Origin: Mesostigma viride
Lineage: Eukaryota > Streptophyta > Mesostigmatophyceae > Mesostigmatales > Mesostigmataceae
Length of the DNA: 64,000 nt
NCBI GenBank assembly: GCA_009746045.1
Contig: RPFO01000022.1
Location: forward strand, 551,137-615,136
Reading direction: 5' to 3'
The notes beneath the pieces were generated by a model, which was not told the origin of the DNA, did no database searches, and worked only from the letters and a program-made list of their open reading frames with translations. The number at the start of each line of letters is the position of its first letter. The stretch's first letter is position 1. Position numbers and translations under genes: made by a program. Positions 13,070 to 22,717 of the stretch are shown here, one piece after another.

Positions 13070-15589
13070 ATGGTCAGTCGCGGTCTTGACCTCTTAATTG
13101 TCTAGTTTAAGAGTATGCGTCATCATGCTGAAAACGAATGGACTGTCCCCGAAGTGTGACTGATTATATTGTTCACTGTTACATCTATACTTCTCTCCCC
13201 TTGCCATTGTGGCAGCAAAAGGCCGGTTCAACCCCTGCAGAAGCCAATTATAATCCGGTTTCTGACTCCAAAAAAGAGGCTTTCCGAAAATACATGGAGT
13301 CCAGTGGAGTGGTCGACTCTTTGACAAAAGGTAGACCTCCTAAAATGGATAGGGCTGCGGCGTTCACTTCCCTTTTGTTGTCAGCATCCACCCGTGGTCT
13401 GCTGTGTTGCTTTCGCCCGGAACATGCGGTCGTGCCCTAACGTTTTCTCCGTACCTCCTCCTTGTGTTTGTGTCCTGTCTTTGCGTGCAGTCTTGGTTCA
13501 GATCTATGAAGAACCGAACAAGCCATCGTCTGCTATTGAGTAGGTCCCACTGTTGGCATGGCTGGCTTGCTTCTGTCGATCCCACAAATATTGTTGACTT
13601 TTTCTGGTATGTGGCTGGATAGTTGTGTGAAGGCGATAAACTGATGAAGGGCACCATACGGCACAAGTCTTGTTGACAGGGGCAAAAGAGGGGGAAACTC
13701 ACCCAGCAGCAATTTCTATCGTGAATTCCCTTCATCCTATTTCCGTACCCCACCCTGCCAGCCTTTACATTCCACATCTCTCCCTCAACTTCACACGACA
13801 TCCAGCATGGCTTTGTCATCTAACATGGCTGCTTGCTCGCATGCATGTTGCCGCCACGCTCACATGCTTGCTACAATAGCATCATCCCCACAAAAAGTTG
13901 TGTACATTATACCAGAAGGCAAAGAGACAGTACCGCGTTCCATTCAACGCATACCTACGTTATGACCGATCCGTTTCTTGAGGCTCATTCGCAGAGCTAA
14001 ATGCAAGTACTGCACAGGCATTGCGCCCCGCCCCAGATAGCTCAATGTGCTTAATACACAATCTATTGGAATCAAGCGGCGAGCCGCAGGGGAAGGTTAG
14101 GGGTGATGTACCTAATGTTGCAGCTGCTCTAGCAGCCGCTGCACTCAAGACGACGGCACATCGAATGCATGGCCATCCACGGATCCTGTGTCCAGGGACT
14201 TCTATCTTTAGGGGACGCCCCCGTGCAGGCCTAAGTCTTTACTTCCCTTCACGTGTTGCCTCGATAGTTGGCCTGACAGTGCATCTTCCGTGGCCCCGTC
14301 ATCCTCGTGCATGGGGCATTGTCGTCTGAGTGGTACCATTCTTGTGCGGTGTGCGCCCATGTGAGTGTTGCATGTGCTCCTTTTTGTGTGCGGTGTGCCC
14401 CCTTTTTTGTTTGGCACACATCCAGATACATCAAGCAGGCGCTGGGCGCACCCACCGCGGCCGAGTACGACGCACTCATCGCGGAGAAGGAGGAGCTGCA
14501 GGCTAAGTATGACGAGCTGCTCGCCAAGTGTGAGGCGCTGGAGGCACGGGTGAGTACAGCCTCGTGGGGTGCGGTCGTGTAGCCTTATGGGGGGGGTATT
14601 TACTGTACAGCCTTGTGGGGGGGAGTGGTGGTGGTGGTTGGGGGGGGGGGGGGGGGAAGGGTGTGCATCCTTGTTGGGGGGGTTGTACAGCATTACTCGG
14701 GCCGGTAGTACAGCCTTATGGGGGTTGGGTACATTGGGGTGGTTATGCTGCCTCGCGGGGTTATATGTGGGATCTGTTGTTTTGCCTCATTGGGGGTATG
14801 GGTACGTGGCGGTGGTTGTTTTAACAGCCTCTTGGGGAGTGTGGGTGTGTCATAAACACTATATATAACACTACGGACATGCAGCCCTTCGGGGCATGTT
14901 GGGGATGGGGGTAAGCAGGGGGTGGGGGATGCACAGGGAAAGTGAACAGCCAATGGATTGCGATGCGCAGGGATCAAACTGTTCTAGGGGGGTGGTTTGC
15001 TCTGCCGTGCGTTGCAGGGGGCTGTCTTACTTGGAAAGATCCAGAGTGGCTAGGCAGCTGGTCTCTTCGTTGTCATGATTTATTGAGGCGCGTTATGGAT
15101 CTATTGGCCACTTCAAGTCTTATTCTTCCTGTTTTCGATTCGAGGAATTTCGTGCCAACGTTCGGCTCGGAAGGTAGAACATCCGAAGGCATTCGAGCCT
15201 CGCGGGATACCAGATCTTTCTGTCTTATTCTAACGGTTGGTGAGAAGATCACCGGCCCAACGCCAGTGTCACGGGATATATAAATGGAGATGCTGTTGGG
15301 TTGCCGGTTTAATAATAGGCACGCTTGGAAGGAGCGTAGTGAGTGAAGCGAATGGCGACTTTGGTCTGAGAGGGCATCATGCATGGATAATGTGGAGATT
15401 GTCTGACTCCTGTTCTCATGGGAGCATGGCTCATGGCTGCGGTTTTCTTACCTCCTGACATTTTACTGTGGATGCTTCCATCTGCACTGCGGCAAATTTG
15501 TGCTTCTTTTGCCTGCGCGTGCATCTCCCTTGCAGCTGGCCGAGCATGAGGGAGGAGGCGAGGAAGGAGGAGAAGAGGCAGATGCCTAG
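13070..15589 (+). CDS. MYCBP: C-Myc-binding protein homologue (MYCBP/AMY-1; flagellar FAP174 in Chlamydomonas)
   Basis: Five exons join in phase: 13070-13072 (ATG alone), 13216-13330, 13491-13539, 14426-14549 and 15536-15589 (stop TAG), giving 114 residues; human MYCBP has 103. The conserved core reads DSKKEAFRKYMESSGVVDSL, then TKVLVQIYEEPNKPSSAIEY, then IKQALGAPTAAEYDALIAEK and a coiled coil (EELQAKYDELLAKCEALEAR). The C-terminal exon is acidic ([17 protein letters not shown]). This is the AMY-1 layout: a short N-terminal helix pair and a C-terminal coiled coil. In animals AMY-1 binds c-Myc and A-kinase anchoring proteins; in Chlamydomonas the homologue FAP174 is axonemal and binds AKAP97. 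An alternative start at 13138 is in frame if the first intron is retained. The family call is firm; the exon-1 choice is less so. Confidence 0.87.
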
Positions 15590-16045
15590 ATAAAGCAGCT
15601 GTCCAGCCAGCTTTAATGGCACAACCTTGGAGACATGTGCGGGCTGGTGGAGGCTCTGCACGGTGGTGTAAATAGAGCAGCAACGAGCTTTGTGGATATC
15701 AAAATCACGTATTCTCCTATTGAGTGCATTGGTGTTGGCACAGTGGTGTCGCTACTGCTGCTGCTGCTGCTTGGTGCATTTGTAGCGTACCTGGCCGGGA
15801 AACTGGCGTTAACTTATTGCTTTTGCTGAATGATCGCTTCATGACGTCCGCCATTTCAGCTGGGCTGATGTGAGCTCTTGACATGCCTCGCCAGCCTTGC
15901 TTGCATCCATGACCAATTGACTGATGCTCAATGTCGTAAGCCTAACGAATTAATGTATTTTTCAGGTCGTGGACGTCCCATTTCATATCCATCCGTCAGA
16001 CAACTATTAAGTGAGACAACTATTTTCATTCATTCCCCATTCATT
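15590..16045 (+). other. MYCBP 3' flank, no gene seen
   Basis: This should contain the 3' UTR and terminator of the MYCBP homologue. A 64-codon frame at 15635-15829 (LLLLLLGAFVAYLAGKLALT) looks like one transmembrane helix, but it rests on a CTG run and has no other support. A short direct repeat, GACAACTATT, lies at about 15998 and 16015, just before the TTCG array. Confidence 0.4.
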
Positions 16046-16572
16046 CGTTCGTTCGTTCGTTCGTTCGTTCGTTCGTTCGTTCGTTCGTTCGTTCGTTCGT
16101 TCGTTCGTTCGTTCGTTCGTTCGTTCGTTCGTTCGTTCGTTCGTTCGTTCGTTCGTTCGTTCGTTCGTTCGTTCGTTCGTTCGTTCGTTCGTTCGTTCGT
16201 TCGTTCGTTCGTTCGTTCGTTCGTTCGTTCGTTCGTTCGTTCGTTCGTTCGTTCGTTCGTTCGTTCGTTCGTTCGTTCGTTCGTTCGTTCGTTCGTTCGT
16301 TCGTTCGTTCGTTCGTTCGTTCGTTCGTTCGTTCGTTCGTTCGTTCGTTCGTTCGTTCGTTCGTTCGTTCGTTCGTTCGTTCGTTCGTTCGTTCGTTCGT
16401 TCGTTCGTTCGTTCGTTCGTTCGTTCGTTCGTTCGTTCGTTCGTTCGTTCGTTCGTTCGTTCGTTCGTTCGTTCGTTCGTTCGTTCGTTCGTTCGTTCGT
16501 TCGTTCGTTCGTTCGTTCGTTCGTTCGTTCGTTCGTTCGTTCGTTCGTTCGTTCGTTCGTTCGTTCGTTCGT
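16046..16572. repeat. (TTCG)n tetranucleotide array, about 130 uninterrupted copies
   Basis: About 527 bp of perfect TTCG units with no visible interruption. All frames are open on both strands (repeating FVRS or NERT), which is an artefact of a 12-bp codon cycle lacking stops. It carries one CpG every 4 bp. Confidence 0.98.
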
Positions 16573-16736
16573 TCATTCATTCATTCATTCATCCGATCAT
16601 TCATTCGTTCGTTCATTCATTCATTCATTCATTCATTCATTCATTCATTCATTCATTCATTCATTCATTCATTCATTCATTCATTCATTCATTCATTCAT
16701 TCATTCATTCATTCATTCATTCATTCATTCATTCAT
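16573..16736. repeat. (TTCA)n tetranucleotide array
   Basis: TTCA units follow the TTCG array directly, with a short mixed block (ATCCGATCATTCATTCGTTC) near 16590-16612. TTCA differs from TTCG by the transition expected from deamination of a methylated CpG. The sharp border, however, suggests a separate expansion. Confidence 0.95.
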
Positions 16737-16974
16737 ATGTATGATATGTCATTAATTAATGAATTAGTTAATAAGCACGTGACTGCGTCACGTGGGTGCC
16801 AATACAGAGTAAAGGAACCTTCAACCCTATATACACAGCGCGAAGGAGGGAGGGCGCCCTAGCTTCTCTCACTGCCGCAAGTGGGCAGGCCACAGAGCGC
16901 TCTCTCCACGGCATGGTGCATCATGCCGGGGCGCAACACTGTGGGTGCAATACAACCAGTGCAATACCATAGGT

Positions 16975-17082
16975 AGGCTGACGCATAGCTTATGCTACAA
17001 ATGTGAGGTGGGCTGACGCATAGCTTATGCTACAAATGTGAGGTGGGCTGACGCATAGCTTATGCTACAAATGTGAGGTGGG
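16975..17082. repeat. 35-bp direct repeat, 3 copies
   Basis: The unit GCTGACGCATAGCTTATGCT plus ACAAATGTGAGGTGG occurs three times in tandem. Each unit contains the dyad CATAGCTTATG. Function is unknown. It lies just downstream of the 3' end of the reversed ORF1 fragment. Confidence 0.9.
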
Positions 17083-17224
17083 CTCAAGACGTCGGCTAAT
17101 TAAGGCGCAAGCTGATGACCACAAGGTGCCAGAGCTAATTATTGAAGGTACTATAACGCTGCATGCGCTAATATCGTTTCAAGTGCTGTAATACCTAAGC
17201 TATCCCATAATCGATTGCCCCCAT

Positions 17225-17905
17225 CTAGACAACTAGCTTGAGCTAGTGCTCTATCCCGCGGGGAAGCCCGGGGGGGCTTCCACAGTTTCTTGTTGACATA
17301 AAGGTCCCCGCCCCGCCAGTACACTTGGGGCTTCTCGGGGTTGGTCTTGTGGCGGATGTAGTCGGGCCACTGATCGCGGCGTTGCTGCTGCTGGGCTGGC
17401 GTCAGGTCATCGTCAAGCGACCAGGAGGTGTTCACCAGCTTCTTGCGGCGAGAGAGGAACCGAACTCGGGCTGTGATGTCGCTGAAGGTGAGGACCACTG
17501 GAGGGGGCCCAGCCTTGGCCCGTGGATGGGGCAGGCGGTAGGCGCCCTGCAGTGTCGCACCTGGCAGCTCCATGCATGCACGCCAAGAGTTGTTTCTTCA
17601 GCTCGTCGAGAAGAGAGTCTGGGGTCTCCTCTGGCTGCATGTCTAAGCGCCTGAGGATGACCCGGCAGCGGCGACGGTCGCGGTCAGCGGCCTCGCGGCG
17701 CGTGTTTTCCAGCTCCTGGAGCTCAAGTGGTGGTGATGGCGCGGGACCTCGTGGTAGAGGATGCCTGGCTCTTGAGCAGGTCAGCCCAGGAGGCCGGCGC
17801 GAGTCGAGGGGTCATCGCTAGCCCTACCAGCAGGTTGGGCGGCGATGGTGGCCGTTCGCTCGGCGATCTCGATCGGGGACCTGCGTGGCCAGGGCGTCTA
17901 CCTTG
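17225..17905 (-). pseudogene. Decayed L1-type retrotransposon ORF1 (RNA-binding protein) fragment
   Basis: Two minus-strand frames joined by a frameshift near 17573 encode a coiled-coil segment (ENTRREAADRDRRRCRVILR, then EETPDSLLDELKKQLL) and a C-terminal module (VVLTFSDITARVRFLSRRKK, SLDDDLTPAQQQQRRDQWP, KPQVYWRGGDLYVNKKLW). The order of coiled coil, RRM-like segment and C-terminal domain is that of L1 ORF1p (Transposase_22), which coats LINE RNA. Similar copies lie at 41066-42700 and 47940-49320. No reverse transcriptase follows it here. Confidence 0.8.
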
Positions 17906-17969
17906 CAGTAGCAACTGCCTCAAGTTTCACGGTGCCTTGTCATTCATACAGGGTTGCATGGTTACATAA

Positions 17970-18150
17970 TGTAGCACCATGTTGGCCGGGGCCCAGCATA
18001 ATTGACGTTACGAAACAGCCCAACTGCGAAAAACCTCTTTACCGGAGAGGGGTGCCAATATGTGCGATATTGCTGAATCTATAAAAGATGACTCACCACT
18101 AGACCTCGATTATATATTGTAGCACCATATGTTGGCCGGGGCCCAGCATA
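17970..18150. repeat. 30-bp direct repeats bracketing a short hairpin-bearing segment
   Basis: GTAGCACCAT followed by GTTGGCCGGGGCCCAGCATA occurs at 17971-18000, and again at about 18119-18150 with an extra AT. Between them lies a 118-bp segment with CAGCCCAACTGC and an ACCTCTTTACCGGAGAGGGG hairpin. The same segment recurs in diverged form at 52163-52204. It may be a short insertion with a long target duplication, or half of a tandem duplication. Confidence 0.6.
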
Positions 18151-18489
18151 CTCGAACACCAGGTGTTGCCCCTCTTAATTAGCAGCAGCCGGTACGTCCA
18201 GGTGCATGGGTAGTGGGTGGGAGCCTCCCTACGTGCACCACTCATAAATATACAGAATATCATTTCGGGTAAGTGCAAGGTATAAATTTATTATTAATTG
18301 GACAAGTATACAGACCAGAGATGTATTAAAATGCATGGGCAATGAGTGTCAGCAAATCGTAAATGAAGGTAGTCACACACCGGTGTGAATGTGACCTGTA
18401 GGTGAAGGGCGCATTTTGTGACCAGGGTTCCAAGCCAGTGGACCTTAATTGGTCATATCGCCTTGGGGCATCATCAGTGGTAAATACCT

Positions 18490-18558
18490 GGTTAATAAAT
18501 TAATTAATTAAACTCGATCGTGCTCGATCCCGTTGGGGAGACACGGAGCCTCAACCCC
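18490..18558 (-). mobile_element. Reversed retroelement 3' tail with hairpin
   Basis: Read on the minus strand, this gives GGCTCCGTGTCTCCCCAACG, then GGATCGAGCACGATCGAG, then a (TTAA)n tail. The same hairpin plus AT-rich tail plan ends other elements in the window (46495-46640, 47535-47660). It abuts the (TGGA)n array. Confidence 0.65.
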
Positions 18559-18969
18559 GATGGATGGATGGATGGATGGATGGATGGATGGATGGATGGA
18601 TGGATGGATGGATGGATGGATGGATGGATGGATGGATGGATGGATGGATGGATGGATGGATGGATGGATGGATGGATGGATGGATGGATGGATGGATGGA
18701 TGGATGGATGGATGGATGGATGGATGGATGGATGGATGGATGGATGGATGGATGGATGGATGGATGGATGGATGGATGGATGGATGGATGGATGGATGGA
18801 TGGATGGATGGATGGATGGATGGATGGATGGATGGATGGATGGATGGATGGATGGATGGATGGATGGATGGATGGATGGATGGATGGATGGATGGATGGA
18901 TGGATGGATGGATGGATGGATGGATGGATGGATGGATGGATGGATGGATGGATGGATGGATGGATGGAT
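18559..18969. repeat. (TGGA)n tetranucleotide array, about 100 copies
   Basis: About 410 bp of perfect TGGA units. All frames are open (WMDG or HPSI repeats), which is not coding evidence. The left border touches a retroelement 3' tail; on the right lies sequence rich in AAGCTATC words, then a LINE reverse transcriptase fragment. Confidence 0.98.
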
Positions 18970-19109
18970 GCGGGGGTACACGCAATCCTACCGGTCTAAG
19001 CTAATAATCTACAAGCTATCCGTACAAGCTATCTACAAGCTATCTATACACAACAGTCCTACTATAGATCTATAGGACGGAGATATAGATCAATGTATAG
19101 ATCTATGTC

Positions 19110-20185
19110 CCCATACCTGTTCATTATTGTCGTGGATCACGTCATGCGCCGGCCGGGCACCGACGTGCGCGCTTTACTAGCTGCTCGGGTTCGAGCCAGG
19201 CTTGGACATACGAGCGCGAGCACGGTGGGGTTAGCACTGGGTACCGCCTGGCCGACCTGATTTATGCGGACGACACCACCCTCATCGCGCGCCCCGAGCA
19301 CATTCAGACCTGGCTGGACTGTCTGGGCCTGGAGGCGCGAGGGCGGTGGGGTTGGAGATTAGTGTCAAAACTGAGGCGATGGTGATTGGGGCCTCCAGTA
19401 GCCCACCGCTACCGCGCCTGCTCGACGGGACGGATCGAGGTCCCATCCATTCCGCGATCGCTTCAAACTGTTGGGGAGCATGCTCCCTGACACCGCTGAC
19501 GATGTGGACATCCGCATCAGCCTGGCCTGGGCCACTGAGGCTCCGTTCGCTCAACACCTTAGTACTGGCGCTCGAAGGGCCTGGCTGGGCGAGCACCGCA
19601 AGCGCATGCTCTTCAAGGTCCTCGTCCTCACGGTGCTCACGTATGGCGCCGAGGCGTGGACACTCACGGAAACACTGGCAGCTACTAAGCTAGACGGCAC
19701 GGTTTACAGGATCATTGCTCTAGGACAGGTCCTGAACGTAGGGTTTTCCAAGCGTAGGTCATTATTAGAGTCTTTGTATCAGCGTATGTATGCCTCGTAT
19801 CAGTTGGGACGAGATTAGGCAGCGTAGGATAGCATTTGTAGGACATCTTGCTCGCACCAGCCAGGTCGACACCGCCCTTGGTCTGGCCGGCCCCCAGCGG
19901 CCTTGGCCAGCCGGGGCGGCATATTTTGACCTAGCTGGCCTGGCCCCATGCAAGGACATTCCAAAAACTGGGGACCTAGGGAAACATGCCACGAACTGTA
20001 CACCCAGATGTTGCTGGGCGATCTAGTGGTCCCGGCCCAGTTTGAACACCGCATCCACTCTCTCTCCCTTCTTTTGACCGCCATGCAGAACAAGACGCGG
20101 TGGCAGAAGATGGTCAAGGCTCACACGCCAGCCCCTGTGGGCAAGCCACCTCCCCCCAAGAGCTATTTGATAAACTTAGTGTAGT
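19110..20185 (+). pseudogene. LINE reverse transcriptase fragment with YADD motif, frameshifted
   Basis: The catalytic RT motif C is visible as DLIYADDTTLIA near 19253-19285. VGLEISVKTEAMVIGAS and the post-RT region follow in another frame: KRMLFKVLVLTVLTYGAEAW at about 19600-19660, then IRQRRIAFVGHLARTSQVDT. This is the C-terminal half of a LINE ORF2 polymerase. At least three frameshifts break it and the 5' portion, including any endonuclease, is missing, as expected of a 5'-truncated dead insertion. A better preserved relative lies at 46722-47390. Confidence 0.85.
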
Positions 20186-20326
20186 TAGGATTAGATAGCT
20201 TAGAGTTAGGTTAGTTCGATTACGCGGCTTCCTCCACTCCACCCATCCATCAAGGAATATGTCACTACATGATCTCCCAACGGAGGCATGTTATAATTTA
20301 ATTTTATTTTATTTTATTTTATAGAT
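20186..20326 (+). mobile_element. LINE 3' UTR with terminal hairpin and (TTTTA)n tail
   Basis: After the RT fragment a short UTR (GTAGTTAGGATTAGATAGCT) leads to ATGTCACTACATGA, then the hairpin CTCCCAACGGAG, then CATGTTATAATTTAAT and about five TTTTA units ending near 20326. The same UTR, hairpin and AT-rich tail close the copy at 47391-47530. Confidence 0.8.
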
Positions 20327-22082
20327 CTATGGTGCCCGCGACCCTAGGGGTCTTGTCTAGCATGCCGTCCACGTGTGCAGAAACGCGAGCTCCTTCCCCA
20401 CCACTGCAGGGGGGTTGTTGTCCTCTATGACCTGGGCCCACTTGGCCTTGTCCATCATCTTTTTCCAAATCACCGAGACTGCCTAAATACCTGGTACGTT
20501 ACGGCCCATTAGATCATGAAAAAGCTATACAGACTATCATTCATATTGCGCCGGCTGGACACAGGCCTGGTGGCTGGCGCTCAGGTACAAGGTGTACTGA
20601 CTGCCCATCACAGCTGCATGTGCCACGCCTGGCGGCCGGCGCAGGTACAAGGTACGTCTAGAGACGTACGTTAGAAGCTATCTAGGCCTGCATGCACTGC
20701 GGAACCACATGATCAGCGTTGGCACCAAAAGGGCCGGCCGGTGCAGCCCGTACCCTCGTGACAAGCTTGCTGTAGCCATACGCCGGTACCGGTACGTACG
20801 GCAGGTCGGTCCCCTTTGTCCACTCGTCACATATATATAATGAGCGAAACTCAACAATTCATTCATGCGCGCCGCCTTGATATCGATACGTTGAAAGCAT
20901 ATGGCGGCTGGTAAGAGTGAGTACGTATCACCGGATTAATGAGATCGACAACCAGCTAGCCCAGGACAGCCGCTATATGCTGGTGGTCTCATTGGTGTAC
21001 AAATAAGCTATATATCCCGTATATATAGTTAATTACCTACGGTAGGTAATTAATTAATTAATGCATGCATGGTATTCATCGAGCAAATAATTACTTTAAT
21101 ATCAGTAGCCTAACGGGCTCATAAATCTGCAGCACGCGCGTGCCTACACGATACCTAAGCCAACATTGAAGCGAGACAACTATGCCTGGACGCATGGCGA
21201 TCCAACGCCGTGGAAGGACTAGGGTAGTTGTCTGAGAGGAAAGACGCGAAGGCCGCGGGAGCCGCGTGGCTATCTCTAGGTATACCTGCATGGAGGGAGA
21301 CAGAGGGTAACAAGAAAGGTTGATAGGGAAAACACATACATGCACACACACACACACACCACCACCACGACCAACACAAACAACCAAAACTAAGAAGGAA
21401 AAGAGGGAACCCATACACGCATACACGAAGGGGCTAAAAGAATAAGTAAGGAGTATACATTACAAAGGGAAAAAGAAAAAAGAGAAAGAAAGCAAGAAAA
21501 AAGAAAACAAAATGTAAACGGTAATAATACAAACAATAATAAATAAAGACAAAGTAAAGAGTAATCATAATTACAAAAAAAAATGGAATAAAGGTCATTG
21601 CTGGGATGTGGTGAGGCACAGGCGATGTTGGAGTCTGGGTCAGGAGTTCGATTTCTCAGCGCCCATGGTGCCTGGCCGGGGGTGACCTCCTATCCAACAG
21701 GTCTAAAGCCTCATTGCCCAGCTCACTCCAGTGAAAAAGTGTTAGGTGAAAATGGGTAGGCAGTGAAAAAAAAGACAGGATGAACAAACATAACAGTTCT
21801 TGAAAGAGTAATAAAGAGGAGTTAAGGCACAAAGAGAAGTGGTAAAGGAGAGAAAAAAGGAAAGCAAGAAATGAGAAGAAGAACTAAGTATGTCATATAG
21901 TGACGCAACTATTTAACATGTGCATCTTTACTGCATGCAGTACGTACATGCCTGTATACTATAAAGTAACGTGCGTTCTAACTTGCCCGTTAAGACCACG
22001 GTGGCAGAGCACATTTCGCAGGCCCCCCTTATGCCTGCGAAGGTGGGCAAATTAATTGTTTAAATACATGGCCGGATGCATG
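20327..22082. other. AT-rich intergenic spacer, no gene seen
   Basis: No convincing coding sequence. It contains a near-perfect palindrome (AATTACCTAC, one base, GTAGGTAATT) at about 21031-21051, a short CA run at 21343-21358 and an A-rich, purine-biased block at 21420-21600. A possible tRNA-like segment at 21598-21662 is listed separately. Confidence 0.5.
21598..21900 (+). mobile_element. Possible tRNA-derived SINE
   Basis: The start reads TGGGATGTGGTGAGGCACAG, and GAGTTCGATTTC follows about 45 bp later. The second word resembles a tRNA B box (GGTTCGANTCC) and the first loosely resembles an A box. An unrelated body and A/G-rich sequence follow. I cannot fold a complete cloverleaf, so this is a weak candidate. 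Confidence 0.25.
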
Positions 22083-22335
22083 GATGCATGGATGCATGGA
22101 TGGATGGATGGATGGATGGATGGATGGATGGATGGATGGATGGATGGATGGATGGATGGATGGATGGATGGATGGATGGATGGATGGATGGATGGATGGA
22201 TGGATGGATGGATGGATGGATGGATGGATGGATGGATGGATGGATGGATGGATGGATGGATGGATGGATGGATGGATGGATGGATAGATGGATGGATGGA
22301 TGGACGGACGGATGGACGGACGGATGGATGGATGA
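22083..22335. repeat. Second (TGGA)n array, decaying at its right end
   Basis: Starts with TGCATGGA variants, continues as pure TGGA from about 22096, then decays through TAGATGGA and TGGACGGACGGA near 22284-22325. It lies about 380 bp beyond the 3' end of the large glycosyltransferase gene. Confidence 0.96.
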
Positions 22336-22717
22336 ATGGGTCACAGTTTGACGTGTGTACTCCCCGAAATCCTTTAACCCTGTTTTTGTCGTACCATTTT
22401 TGCCGCATATTCAAGATTTTTCCGCCAGGTTCCACCGTACCAGTAGTAGATGCCAATGGAATCTCTCGAATTGCGGCCCCTCTTCACACCTCTCCAAATT
22501 AATTGGCTTCGCAAATTCTTGGAAATGTGCTCCGCCAGATTGAGCGAGACAACTACATGTACGCGGAAAGAGTGCACACTGCAGCCCTAGCTGCCGTAAC
22601 ATGGCAGGGAGAGCCAGCCTGGGAGCCGATCCTCCTGATCATGCATTGTATGTATTGAGGTACGCCGATCGATGGTATATACCTGCTTTCACCCTTTCAA
22701 CTTGCCCCTTATCGGGG
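22336..22717. other. 3' flank of the glycosyltransferase gene
   Basis: No gene is seen. It should contain the 3' UTR and polyadenylation site of the minus-strand gene. A GCGAGACAACTA word at about 22543 recurs elsewhere in the window. Confidence 0.4.

Noticed and set aside
15878-16862. Open frames of about 180-290 codons across (TTCG)n on both strands
   Set aside because: They exist only because a 4-bp repeat without stops is open in every frame; repeating FVRS and NERT residues are not evidence of a protein.
18508-19075. WMDG / HPSI repeat proteins at 18.5-19.1 kb and 22.1-22.5 kb
   Set aside because: Same artefact from (TGGA)n; both strands are equally open.
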